Positions 43,624-54,982 of a stretch of 64,000 nucleotides of DNA are shown here, piece after piece. The stretch is from Asterias rubens. Lineage: Eukaryota; Echinodermata; Asteroidea; Forcipulatida; Asteriidae. Each line of letters starts with the position of its first letter. Within the stretch, counting starts at the first letter, position 1. Below the pieces are notes generated by a model. The model saw only the letters and a program-made list of their open reading frames with translations. It ran no database searches and was not told where the DNA came from. A program made the translations under genes and the position numbers. The DNA lies in contig NC_047062.1 of NCBI RefSeq assembly GCF_902459465.1, positions 4,590,501-4,654,500 on the forward strand. The letters run 5' to 3'.

Positions 43624-43815
43624 GAGCCCAATTTCATAGAGCTGCGCACAAAAAGAAGCTAAGCACAGCAACATCATGCTTACCAGATTAAGATTACCAG
43701 CAAAAATACCATGTCACATCATGTAAGATTTGTGACTGGTATCCTGCCCATTTCTGCTAAGCAGGTAATTTTTAAGCAAATTTGTCTGCTTAAGCAGCTC
43801 TATGAAATTAGCCCA
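43624..43815. repeat. Palindromic repeat family G, copy 3
   Basis: Opens GAGCCCAATTTCATAGAGCT and closes GCTTAAGCAGCTCTATGAAA. The middle contains GTGACTGGTATCCTGCCC. Confidence 0.8.
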
Positions 43816-45185
43816 CTTCTTCAGGCAGAGGCCACCATTGGGAATTTTCAATTCTAGCGACAGACTAATTTAGAGACTCATCTGTGCTGTGTTTGATGAA
43901 TATGTAAATGACATATTGCCTTTGAGAGTCGCCATTTGATTGATGCCAAGATGTAATGTAATATACAGTGGTTTAAAGGCTTGTGTGAAAGGCTAGATCA
44001 TCAATATTGCCCCACACCACTCTCTGAATGTCCTCATTTCGTCTTGAAATACTGTATTGAGTAACGACACTGCGGGCCTGCGACACTGTGTCCCTCTACT
44101 GTCACTCACAATACCTTATCATGCAGTCTTGCTGCTAATTATATGCGCAGAAAGATAAGGGAACAAAGAGGGAAATTTGCACGTTGCATAGGATTTTCAG
44201 AAAAGAATTGTGTAACATTTAAATACAGCTATACAACAGCTTGGAAGGGAAATTTTTGTTGTGAAATGTTTCATGGGAAATTGGAAACTCCTATAAAACA
44301 AAAGGTCAACATCAATATTCAACTGAAACGGCATTTATAGAGAGTCAAACGATTTTATTAAGACACATTTTAACTCATGCCCAAGTCTTAATTGACGCTC
44401 TCCAGAGAAGTAATTTGATTGATGCTGGAAAGTGCACATTAATGCTCAAATTATGAAGGGTCAGGGGTCAGGGCAACAAGCAATCTCAAAGGGACACTTC
44501 CATCCGAGTGGGTTCTTTGGGCCATGAAGAGCAATTGATATGACATGAATATGATTTGAAAGCTGTTTAAAAGTAGAATATAATGATCCACAAATATTCC
44601 TTAGAAATGTGTGGTGTTTTGGGGGGTTAAATTTTGTTGTAAAAAGCGTCTGACAGTGTTTTGTCTCCACAAAATATTCCCATTCTGTGTATTTGTACAT
44701 CAATTTGTCTTGCATTATTTATTTGAAAGGAGAATAATGTTGAAGTGTCATTGCTGATTAACACTGTACAATATAAAACTAGTGATTAGTAGAAAAACCT
44801 TGTACATCTGGAGTTATTTTGTTTGCGAACTTGTGATTTAAAATGTAACCACATGATGTTTTATTTTTTATATTTGCAAGATGTGCTTGAGATTTTGTGT
44901 GGTATAGGCCTACTACTATACAAGTATCGGATGCATATGAGTACAGTTTAGCAGAAAAAACACCTAATGATACCTGGACTGTTCCATTTTACGAGGGAAA
45001 GGGGTGTGAAATGGAACAGTCCATATTTTAAGGAGTGGTTATTTTGTGCTTTATTGTTTGAATAAAATGCACCCTATATCTCTTATACCTACATAACTCT
45101 CTCACAGATCATTGTCATTTGATATCTTTTCACATCATAATCGTCAACAATATATAATATATGTTTTAAACAAACTTTAGTTTAT
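43816..45185. other. No gene seen; decayed family B piece inside
   Basis: Non-coding. About 44478-44629 is a very diverged foldback B fragment (TTTAAAAGTAGAATATAATG and ATCCACAAATATTC). A short inverted pair (GGACTGTTCCATTTTAC and TGAAATGGAACAGTCC) lies at about 44975-45025. Confidence 0.45.
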
Positions 45186-45526
45186 TTAAAGGCAGTGGAC
45201 ACTATTGGTAATTGGGGAGAGGTTGATAGTATAAAACATTGTGAGAAACGGCTCCCTCTGAAGTCACATAGTTTTCGAGAAAGAAGTTATTTTCCACGAA
45301 TTTGATTTTGAGACCTCAGATTTAGAATTTGAGGTTTCGAAATCAAGCATCTGAAAGCACACAACTTCGTGTGACAAGGGTATTTTTTTCTTTCATTATT
45401 ATCTCGCAACTTCGCTGACCAATTGAGTTCAAATTTTCACAGGTTTGTTATTTTGTGCATATGTGGAGATACACCAAGTGAGAAGACTGGTCTTTGACAA
45501 TTACCAGTAGTGTCCAGTGTCTTGAA
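45186..45526 (-). repeat. MITE family A copy with internal deletion
   Basis: TTAAAGGCAGTGGACACTA then directly GGTAATTGGGGAGAGG, so about 45 bases after the left end are missing. The central palindrome and the 3' half are intact. Confidence 0.9.
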
Positions 45527-46943
45527 ACACTGAGGTACTGTATTAAACTGCTGATAAAGACATAGCTGGAGGAGCTGCTGTTTGAGAACTGTTGGCTCAC
45601 GTGGGTTCGGCTTTCAAAGCCATCCACATAGTGGTGTGCAAACTTACGCACATACTGTTTACTTGTATGCAATCAAAACATATGGTTCTCTGTGTAAAAT
45701 ATATCAGTGTGCGTGAATGTGAGCTGAAAAGCATTCAAAGAGTCCAATATTTATCATTATAGGACTCCTATATTAAATTTCTAGGGTGTCGGAACAGTAT
45801 ACATGGCAAAAAAAAAGTGTGGCACTTTGATGCATGTTTCACAAATCAATTGACAATGATCTGTAAGTGCGGTTTATAGTATAAACGAATTCGAAGTAAT
45901 TTCATTAGTATTTTATGAACAGATGGCCCTGGAAAAATTATCCATTGAACTGAAATAATGCGATTGTTTGCATTGATTTGATGTATTTGTCGAAATTTAA
46001 AGGCTTTTTTTTTTTAAACTTCAAAGGATTTGTTCAAATTGATTCACAGAAAACTTATCATTAATTTGAGACCTTTTAGAGAAAACTTAGTTTTTAAGTT
46101 TGCTATATTAAAAAAACACTTTTGAACCTTTGACAAACGGCAAGTTTGTACCAAATAATCCCTCACGGTGATAGTTCCCGACCCCCTGTAAAGAAGACTG
46201 GTTTTCATAAAGTCTTTAGTAAACAAAAAAAAGAAAAACAACTCTGTGCAATGAATGAGAAATGATATCAAGGATAGTTATTTTGCTCGAAGTAAAAACA
46301 ACTATTTTCGTACACCAATAATCTCTGTATATTGTTTATGTTCACTATTAGGTTTAACGATCAGTTTGTTTTGTTGAAACACTTGCAGTGGTGAATGTTT
46401 TTATTTTGTAGACTCATGAAAATATTGTTTCTGCTGTAAATAAAGACAAATATTTTCCCTTGCATTGCATTGTTCATTGTTTTCATTGTGCCGTTTTTCT
46501 TTTCTTTCGAGCGAATGAATACATATATTCTTTAAACACAGGCCCCCCTTTTTTGAAGACAAGATTTCAGGTGAATTTATGCTGCCAAACAAAATATATT
46601 ATGGCTTGGATCAGAAAAACCAAACTAGGATGGGATGCATGCAACTGACTTCATTCCTATTAAGTTTCACGCGAAACTACGCACGCCCTCTTGTGACAGT
46701 AGTGTAATTGAAACCTGTCCTTTTATTTTTCTCAAAAGAAAATGTGCCTTATTATTCAACAGCCACGGGCCTAGACCACGAGCCTCGAAGTATGACGGCA
46801 GATGTTCAGGCTGGCTACCATGGGCCTAATTTCACAGAGTTGCGGAAGCACCTAATGCTTATTGTAAAAAGTTATCAGCTCAAACAAGTCACATCTGTGA
46901 CCGTTATCGCGCTCAATTCTGCATGCATCCCGTTGTATTATTA
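45527..46943. other. No gene seen
   Basis: AT-rich, no splice-bounded frame. About 46825-46890 is a family G fragment (GGGCCTAATTTCACAGAGTT). Confidence 0.4.
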
Positions 46944-47649
46944 CCGGTGTGGCGGCCTCGGCGCTCCGGTGGTCTCAGAGCTCCGGGTGACGTCACCGGA
47001 GATTTCGGCACGCAGTAATCACGGTCTCAGATCTCTGGCGTGCCAAGCTCTCCGGGATGACGTAGCACGCTGTCGTTGCGGGCGTGAGTCCCCGTCCCCC
47101 CTCCCCCCTACCGCCACGAATAAATCTTCGAGACCTGTTTTGTTATCGTACGAGTGCTTTTCCGAGGGGCAGCCCAAAACCCTTTTCTGGCTTTCAGAAG
47201 AACCTTCTTTGTAATTCACACTCCTCAAATACTTATTATAAACGTGATTGCTTTTTTTCACAATATTGTCGCATACGCCCCACTCGTTCACACGATATGG
47301 GCGCCGCCATGACAGCTACGAGAGTAGACTTGTGGACAAGTCGTTTATGGTCCCACTTTGCAGCGAACTGCTGGTTGCGCGACTACTACGAGCTGCCTGG
47401 AGTCGGGCAGCGCAGTGAGTTGCGCAACCAGCAGTTCGCGTGCGGAGAGCACCGCTGCCACTCGGCGATCTCACCGCGTGGGACATGTAAACGACTTGTC
47501 CCTAAGTCTACTACGAGAGTGTACTCGGCACGGCGCTAAAATCGACTACTTTCGCTTGGTGTACGCAGGCACGGCATGACGTAATACTACCGTATTTGGT
47601 AATCTGGAGCTCTGAGACCACCGCCGGAGCTCCGAGACCGCCACACCGG
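46944..47649. mobile_element. Nested-palindrome TIR element, GC-rich
   Basis: The outer arms match over about 45 bases (CCGGTGTGGCGGCCTCGG and GGTGGTCTCAGAGCTCC on the left; mirrored at 47605-47649). Inside, AGTAGACTTGTGGACAAGTC and TTTATGGTCCCAC pair with GTGGGACATGTAAACGACTT and GTCCCTAAGTCTACT (about 47322-47515). Within that, GCGAACTGCTGGTTGCGC pairs with GCGCAACCAGCAGTTCGC (about 47360-47440). Noticeably richer in GC than its surroundings. No transposase frame. Confidence 0.85.
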
Positions 47650-47838
47650 GATAGAATTCCCTTGGACAGTGAGTGCATGGAGGCTACCTCCATGGTGAGG
47701 TGTCCGCCGGAGATTCTGTCCACCATTCATTATCATAGATGAATGGGGGAAGAAAAATATTAACATGATGGGCTGAAGGAGGATGGTTCAAAAGAGGGCG
47801 CTATTAACTTCGTCAAGTCCACAGACATAATAATACCA

Positions 47839-47987
47839 TCTTCGTGTGACAAGGTTTTTTTTCTTCATAGTTATCTCGCAACTCTGACGACCAATCGAGT
47901 TTAAGTTTGTTATTTTATGCATAGTTGAGATACACCAAGTAAGAAGGCTGGTCTTTGACAATTACCAATAGTGTCCAGTGTCTTTAA
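47839..47987 (-). repeat. MITE family A, 5'-truncated
   Basis: From TCTTCGTGTGACAAGG to TAGTGTCCAGTGTCTTTAA. Confidence 0.88.
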
Positions 47988-48070
47988 CGATTGGCTGTTA
48001 TATGAGTAAAGCGAAGATGCACAGGTGCCATGGGCGATGTGTTTCCTCTGCCATGGGCTAACGCAGAGCC

Positions 48071-48125
48071 GTATATTGGGACTTGACCACAGATATATTA
48101 TGTCTGTGGTCAAGTCCCAATATAC
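48071..48125. repeat. Perfect 25-bp-arm hairpin
   Basis: GTATATTGGGACTTGACCAC plus AGATA forms one arm and its near-exact complement the other, with a 5-7 base loop. Confidence 0.85.
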
Positions 48126-48973
48126 ACATCAGCTGTCGAAATTTGTCATTAGAAATAGAGCCATTTCCAAATATCTTCTTTATTGGAACGAGTTGCGTTG
48201 AATCAACGAATTTGAAAACAAATACCTACGATTAAAAATAATTGGAGAATTGGTTTTCGGACTGAAATTGGATGAGTCGAGGGCCCCTACTATTTTACTA
48301 AACATTTCCCTTTATTTTTTGGAAAATACAACAAAAACACATTACAAACAAAAACTTGTGTAACCTATAATATATCGACTGTGTAGGCTATGTACGATAG
48401 TTATATATAAAAACACACAGCTAATTTCTCTTGGAGTACTTTGCCAAAACTGAAATTAAAAACAAGGCCACGCGCGAGACAAAACATTGCACACAATATT
48501 AAGCATAATTTTCTTGTTGTAAGGCCATTTACATCAAAGTCTCTAAAAAAAAGGACAAGTATTATTATCTGTCTATTATTTTTTTTCAAAACCAATTTTT
48601 TTTTATGAAGTCAAAGTTGATTTAGTATTGGGTTTCTCAGTTATGCTTGGTTTATTCCTGTGGGATTTGTACGCAATGTTTAACCATTCGATTGAAGTCG
48701 ATACAAATCTCTGTGAGCAGTTGGGGGTATATCGGTTAAGCCATAGAGCCTAAAAGGGCACATGCAAGAACAACAACTATGCACCACACCGCTAGGTATA
48801 ATAAATGTTATAGGCTAACCCGTAAAATCTCATCAATTCATAATCGTACTTGATAGGAAAATGTCATCAGTTTTAAGCACAATTTATCCTACACTCTAAG
48901 CTTTCGATTAGAATTGGCCCAGAATCAGGGTCACGTGGGGCCAGACCCACCAGGCTGATCAGACAGTTTGTTG
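48126..48973. other. No gene seen
   Basis: Non-coding AT-rich sequence. Confidence 0.4.
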
Positions 48974-48992
48974 TTAAAGGCAGTGGACACTG
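48974..48992. repeat. Terminal fragment of MITE family A
   Basis: TTAAAGGCAGTGGACACTG only; the rest of the element is absent, replaced by the hairpin element at 49004. Confidence 0.7.
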
Positions 48993-49003
48993 TTCTACAA
49001 ATT

Positions 49004-49155
49004 AATATTGACTGTTTCGAGCGCTATGGTTAAAACTACGACTGATCCCCGGACCGTTCTATTTTCCGAGGCGCAGCCGAGGGAAAATAGAACGGTCCGG
49101 GATCACCGAGGGATTCGTAGTTTTAACCATAGCACGAGTTAAAGCAGTCAATATT
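49004..49155. mobile_element. Hairpin element
   Basis: AATATTGACTG, GCTATGGTTAAAACTACGA and CGGACCGTTCTATTTTCC are each mirrored in the second half, giving a roughly 70-base imperfect stem around CGAGGCGCAGCCGAGG. Confidence 0.88.
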
Positions 49156-49298
49156 GTCTTATAACACCCCAACAGACTATTTATCACCTTCGTACACGGA
49201 ACGTTCGTATGCGCGTTTCAAATACACAGATGCACAACTGATTGGATTCGAGGTGGGTAAAAAGACGTCTGGGTATTGCACGCCATGTGATAGTCATC

Positions 49299-49891
49299 AG
49301 ACTATCACACGGCAAACGATGCACTATCACACGGCAAACGATGCACTATCACACGGCCGCCGTCTAGTAAAACTAAGACATATCATGTGACGCGCTTTAA
49401 ACCAATGAAAAGGCAGAGTCACCACTCCATTTTGTGAATCTGATTGGATGATTGGCGCGTACTTGAAGATAATGGTAATTGTCAAAGACTAGTCTTCTCA
49501 CTTGGTGTGTCTCAACATATGCATAAAATATCAAACCTGTGAAAACTTGAGCTCAATTGGTCGTCGAAGTTTTGCGAGATAATATTGAAAGAAAAAACAC
49601 CCTTGTCACACGAAGTTGTATGCGTTCAGATGCTTGATTTCGAGACCTCGAATTCTAAACCTGAGGTCTCGAAATCAAATTCGGGGAAAACTAATTCTTT
49701 CTCGAAAACTACTCCACTTCAGAGGGAGCCGTATCTCACAATGATTTATATTATAACACCCCTTACAAATATTCTGCCTTTTCTTTGGTTTAGAGCGCGT
49801 CACATGATATGTCTTAGTTTTACTAGACGGCGGCCGTGTGTGATGGTGCATCGTTTGCCGTGTGATAGTGCATCGTTTGCCGTGTGATAGT
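49299..49891. repeat. Large inverted repeat with MITE A in the loop
   Basis: Left arm 49299-49417 (CTATCACACGGCAAACGATG repeated about 2.5 times, then GGCCGCCGTCTAGTAAAACT and AGACATATCATGTGACGCGC). Right arm 49773-49891 is its reverse complement with few changes. The loop contains a truncated family A MITE. Confidence 0.88.
49473..49752 (+). repeat. MITE family A, truncated at both ends
   Basis: From TGGTAATTGTCAAAGACTAG to the CACAATGATTTATA box. Central palindrome at about 49636-49678. It sits in the loop of the 49299-49891 inverted repeat. Confidence 0.88.
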
Positions 49892-49940
49892 CCCACGACT
49901 ATTTTGTTTTTCTGTTCCGAAAGTGTATACATGTAATGGC

Positions 49941-50313
49941 TTTAAAGCCATTGGACACTTTCGGTACAGAAAAACAAACGTTCACAGACTTACAAATAAC
50001 TTACAGGGTTTACAGAAGGTATTATGGCGAAAGACTTCTCCTGAAATATTATTCCATGAAATGCTTTACTTTTTGAGAAAACATTAAAACAGTATCAATT
50101 CTCGATATCGAGAATTAGGGATTTATTTTAAACACATGCCATGACACGGCGAAACGTGCGGAAACAAGGATGGGTTTTCCCGTTATTTTCTCCCGACCCC
50201 GATGACCGATTCAGCCTAAATTTTCACAGGTTTGTTATTTTATAATAGATGTTGTGATACACGAAGTTAGGGCCTTCGACAATACTGTTTACCGAAAGGG
50301 TCCAATGGCTTTA
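49941..50313. mobile_element. MITE family I, copy 1
   Basis: Ends TTTAAAGCCATTGGACACTT and the complement-like AAGGGTCCAATGGCTTTAA. Central perfect palindrome AATTCTCGATATCGAGAATT. The ends resemble family A ends, so the two may be related. Copy 2 (inverted) is at 63089-63462. Confidence 0.88.
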
Positions 50314-51129
50314 AGTAGGATTTTAGGTCTGATTTTGCGTCAAAATTTGGGTCAATTTGGCAAAGATTTGGGGTCAAACTTATATACAGAAATAGGTCAG
50401 ACCCCATGCAGCATTTCTTCCAGAATCCGACTGAAATAATAAATACATGACCCCGGCGTTTTTAGAGTGTAGTCTTCATTAAAAAATATTGATTTCGGAG
50501 AGCAACTACCTTAAGAGAACTTTTCTGATCAGGGTGCTGTTACACCAATATAAAGTAAATAGCGAAGCTTTTATTGGCAATCTGTATGAGTCATAGATAC
50601 ATTTGTAATCAAGAGATGTTAACTGGATGTGCCAAATAAAATAAAAAAATATCAATTAAATGATAAACAAACACATTATAAACAATTTACAACAGCATTT
50701 CCGATAGAAACAAAACTCGCTGAGGGTACTATTTAAAAGCATTTTGTTGTCAATAGAATTAGTACGAAACTATTTGCTGAAAGCAATGATGACGGTATCC
50801 GAAAATGAATAAAGAAGAAGACAACTTAAATGTTAATAATAGGCTTATAGGTTAAGAGGCATATAGTTCTCTATGCCCTCCCAAACTCGTTGGAGGGGAG
50901 CGACAAAGACTGATGGGCAAACAGCTGATGAACTTGTTGGAGGTACCAATGAAGCAGAAATTGGCTCCCAACAAACACAACTCGTTTTAGCCTGGATTTT
51001 GACAATCTGTGTCATTTTGCACTGCAGATAAAGATATGTACTGTCGTCATAGATATGTATAGAACTATTTGTCTATTTAATAAAAGCAATTATGACACTA
51101 TCTAAAAAAAAATCCATAAGAATAGGACA
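50314..51129. other. 3' flank of the dynein light chain gene
   Basis: Non-coding, with imperfect repeats of a segment like AAAGAAGAAGACAACTTAAA ... TAAGAGGCATATAGTTCTC (about 50810-50880), related to 51105-51140 and 51325-51385. TTTATT at 50570-50575 (AATAAA on -) could be a distal poly(A) signal for the gene at 51411. Confidence 0.4.
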
Positions 51130-51256
51130 ACTTTATGTTAATTTGCATCGGGAATAAAGAATATTCATTTTGGGTTTGCCCATACATTCACCGATGTGTG
51201 TTTAGCACTGCATACTCAGTTCTGTGACAACAAATCAAAGGTATACCGGATGGGAT
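51130..51256 (-). repeat. tRNA-derived SINE-like repeat, inverted copy
   Basis: On - it begins GGTTCGAATCCCATCCGGTA, which is a clear box B. It continues with GTGCTAAACACACATCGGTG and a tail ATTCCCGATGCAAATTAAC. It is related to the tail near 3440-3490. A SINE is more likely than a tRNA gene because no acceptor-stem pairing is visible. Confidence 0.6.
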
Positions 51257-51410
51257 TCGAACCAAAATTAATATAACTTAAACTTTGGGTAAAATAGGTC
51301 CATGACAGTCAAGTTTACCCCGATAAAGAAGAGGACAACTTTTAAGGTTAAGAAAGTCATAATAGTTCTCTTTATAGGATCAATATCGTGTCCATGGCAG
51401 TGTAGTTTGT

Positions 51411-51689
51411 TTACCCCGATTTAAAGAGCAACACCGCCATGTGCCCAAGGTAGAAATAAATGAAGTTTTTAGTCTCGTGTGTGACGTAGCTACCGAAGTT
51501 CTTCCCCACAATGCAATGCCATGTAGTGTTGTATTTCTTGTCGAATTCTTTCTTGATGAAGGCCGCGATGTCCTTCTCTATGTTAAACTTCTCCATGGCT
51601 TGCTGAGCGCATTGCACAGAGTCCTCCTGCATACTCTCAGACATGTCGGCGTTCTTGATCACTGCTTTCAAATCACTGCTCGCCATCAT
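51411..51689 (-). CDS. DYNLL: Dynein light chain LC8
   Basis: A complete 92-codon frame in one exon. Almost the whole protein matches the highly conserved LC8 family: [52 protein letters not shown] and [20 protein letters not shown]8 dimers bind short linear motifs of many partners and are subunits of cytoplasmic and axonemal dynein and of myosin V (family knowledge). The N-terminus (MMASSD) is about three residues longer than in vertebrates; either of two adjacent ATGs may start it. Vertebrate LC8 genes have an intron in the coding region; here there is none, so this could be a retrocopy, though the frame is intact and looks constrained. Upstream CTTCAG|GGGAATAACC could be an acceptor for a 5' UTR exon. 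Confidence 0.95.
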   Translation of the reverse strand: MMASSDLKAVIKNADMSESMQEDSVQCAQQAMEKFNIEKDIAAFIKKEFDKKYNTTWHCIVGKNFGSYVTHETKNFIYFYLGHMAVLLFKSG

Positions 51690-53254
51690 GGCGTTTGTTT
51701 GCTGGGTTTTTAAGGTTATTCCCCTGAAGAAATCAAAGGCAAAGATGCGAAATATTATTCTTTATACCAGGTATGCTTTTATGATCGAATAAAATATGTG
51801 TGTTTTTCTAGCGTGGGTTTATGGTACATTAGAGCCATGATATTATTGGAATATAACGAAGTGAAACCGATCAAAAATCGTGTTGGGTTGTATTTTAAAA
51901 GGGGACAACAAACAAGACACACATTAATACGAAGCCCGAAAGTACAGACAACTTGTTCCCCTCTGAAAAGACACGCCCCCGGCACCTGTACACCGTTTAG
52001 CCGCACCTCACTCATAATCGGCCTACCACCGGCACATTCCCATGCTTTAATAAACCTGATGAAACAAAACAATGGATTGTATTGTACTTTGTGTTACTGT
52101 CAGTCATTAGGGTGAGACTGTTTTTCATGCGTACGAGCGCAGCGAAGGAGCATGAAAGTGAAAGTATTATACAGCTTGCGTGTTTAGTCTTTTTAAGATT
52201 TAAATTCCTGTCTGTATGTATTCTAAATCATAACCTCTTGTTGTCGAAAATTAAATAGGCCTATACTTCTACTTTATGGGTATCTTTAGGCTTACCGGTT
52301 ATACTTTGCAAGATTTCCTTGGTTTCATTTACAAGAAAGATTTTGTGTAAATCACTAATATAAACGGCTCGTCTTCAACTGAAACGAGACATATTGCCTT
52401 AAATATGTCATCCACAGTTCGATTGGATTGGAGGTGTTCTGTGTTTACTGACATAGAAAATAATCCGAGCTAGAAAAAAAAGTACGTTTTTCATTTCCCC
52501 CTTGCATTATACAGGTTCTATAGTTTAAAACATATGGGCCTTAACAACAGATTGTTAGCTTACCTTAAAACAAAAACGCAAAATGCTCCCTCTGGTTACG
52601 AAGTTGTTGTTGTGGTTATTTTCACGATGAAAGTTTACTGGTAGTTGTTGAGATTTTCTAGCTGTTTGTGGTTGAAAAGTGATTATGTTGACTATTCAGC
52701 ACATAGTTAGTAGTTTGGCAACGCCATGTGACCTCATTGGTTCAGGTATGGCTATAATGCAGTAGTGTATTCAGTAGCTCGACCCCGGTAGCCTGGTCCA
52801 TCAGTGTAGTTTTCTACCCTCTGTTTGGTGTTTCTTTTGTGATTTTCTCCAATGTGCAATTTTTGATCAACAATACACACTCAGAAATCACGCTTAAAAT
52901 ATTCTTTTCACGTTATTTTCACCCCTGAGGGGCGACTGTGTTGGCATGTAAGCAACACCAGTCAAGCGACACAAAACTGCATGTTTGTTTAAAAAAAAAT
53001 GAGCACAATAGCTGATTGGCCATTAGGAACACTTTCAGAAGCTCTGATTGGACGTACGTGTTTCCAAGTTTGCGGTAACTTGTAACCGGTAGCAATGAAC
53101 ACTTGCCGCATAAAAAACTGCGAATGTACCTTTCCAATAAAGTGGTTGTGCTATATACCCGTAGGCTTCAACTGATTGGTTACTGTTGATCCGTTTGCAT
53201 TGTGTGATGACCAAAAAGTTCACTATGTGTGAACTAAATAATTATCGTACTCGT
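51690..53254. other. No gene seen
   Basis: 5' flank of the LC8 gene and beyond; AT-rich. Several ORF-sized gaps between stops, but nothing with a motif or splice context. Confidence 0.4.
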
Positions 53255-53347
53255 CGGCTACGGCTACGGCTAGATTTCCGCGTCCTCACGCGTTGAGGTA
53301 TAAGACGTCCTTAGAAACACCCTTAGTAACAGCCGTAGCCGTAGCCG
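53255..53347. repeat. Hairpin repeat (CGGCTA)n arms
   Basis: CGGCTACGGCTACGGCTAG pairs with AGCCGTAGCCGTAGCCG about 60 bases later. Confidence 0.85.
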
Positions 53348-54982
53348 CAAATTCGGAATCGGTCTAAATCTTAAGAAGAAAATTATCTCAATGTCTTAAT
53401 TTATTCACGAGTCTCCGCATAACGCTACCGAGGTTATTTTGTTCGCAATGAGGATAATTTTTACCGCATTAGATTTTGGGTCATGATGAACACGTGTTCT
53501 GGTGAAGCTGTGGTTATTAACACCACAGAGCAAGAACATGTTAAGACAAAGGCAGTGAGTTGTTGATCTTTATTAGGTTGATTTTATTTTGTTGTTTTTA
53601 ATATTGCAAAAGAGTTATAAATAGAGATCAGTCCAGTATAGGACTCTGCAAATCTCGTCCGTACCGGAACGAGAAAAAAAAACCGCCAAACGACAATATG
53701 AAACAATCCAATGTATTTATTTACTGTGCATCCCTAATTAATCTAGACGAATGATGATATTTGTATAGCAATAGTTTTTTTCTTACAGTATTCTCTTGCA
53801 ACTTCGATGACCAATTGAGTTAATGTTCAGAGGTTTTTTATGTTATGCATGTTGGGATACAGTGAAACTATATTTTTTGACACTTACCAAAGATGTCCAG
53901 TGCATATTAACTATACGTATAAAGTGATTCAATAAGTCATCCATTTAGAGTGTGTGTCTTCCCCCCCCCCTCTTTTACACTTTAAATTCAGATGGTATCC
54001 TGTGAATACTGTTGATGTTGTGGGAAAACTGGCGCACACACCTTTCCATTAACCAATTTAAAATAAAATAGCACTGATTTGTTTAGTTTTTATGCAAAAT
54101 ATGAATGGTCAGAAACGAGGTAGTAAAGATATTGACAAAAGCAACTACTTTTGGTCTTTGAAAAAAACGATAACTTTTATAAAAATTTACTTCATGAAAA
54201 CAGTTTTTTTTTATTGTCCTTTCGGAACTTGATACCTTTTGTGTAGATCAATTGTTTTGCCATGACATGAACACCTTTAATATACTCACTGTGATTAAAG
54301 ATTTATGAATTTACCTTAAAACTTTTAAGTTTTAAAAAGTTTCAGCTTCTTTGTAGTCGTCATACTTTTGAGAGAAAAAAATAGTGAAATCCACAAAGCA
54401 ATGTTTTCAGGAGAGTCGCGTAAATCCATAGGCCCCCTACACGCTAAAATTATTTTTGTCTCTCCTATTGACGAAACCTACTTTCGTGACATTGTTTTAC
54501 TAATTTCTCAAAAACTACAGCACCTAATCAAGCAATTATTTAAGGGAAGCTTTCTGTCACCATTATCTTCAAACCGTGTAGTTTAGTGAAAGTATGTGGA
54601 AGTTGTGTTTTTGGTCGTACCCAAACCCTTTTTTACCCTAAACAGCTCTATGAAATTGGATCCTGCTTTGATCATGTAGACACAACCCTCTTTAATCTAA
54701 CAGTGAGGGCAAATGGAACGAGAACGTGAGTTAAACAATCCACAAAACAAGCAGAAAGGCAGATGGATCCACCCCGGAACAAACAATGGGATAAACTTTA
54801 AACAAAAATGTTTGTTTTTTGTGGTTTTTTTTCGAGTTGTGTATGTGCAATAATTACGAGATGCTGCATACTAATTATATTGAGAGCCGCGTGCATCGGG
54901 GAGTAATGGTGAAGTGGGTGTCCATACTCAAGTTCAGTTGTAATGACATCACAGCAGCAAGAGTCAACTCGACCTTTTACAA
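53348..54982. other. No gene seen; MITE piece inside
   Basis: 3' flank of the GPCR gene. A family A fragment spans about 53789-53905 (TCTTGCAACTTCGATGACCA to AAAGATGTCCAGTGC). The rest is unassigned. Confidence 0.45.

Noticed and set aside
47084-47539. 151- and 168-codon frames on + around 46.7-47.5 kb
   Set aside because: They run through a palindromic TIR element and change frame at its arms; no protein motif.
49299-49360. CRISPR-like short repeats (CTATCACACGGCAAACGATG)
   Set aside because: Only two to three direct copies without unique spacers, within an inverted repeat in eukaryotic DNA.
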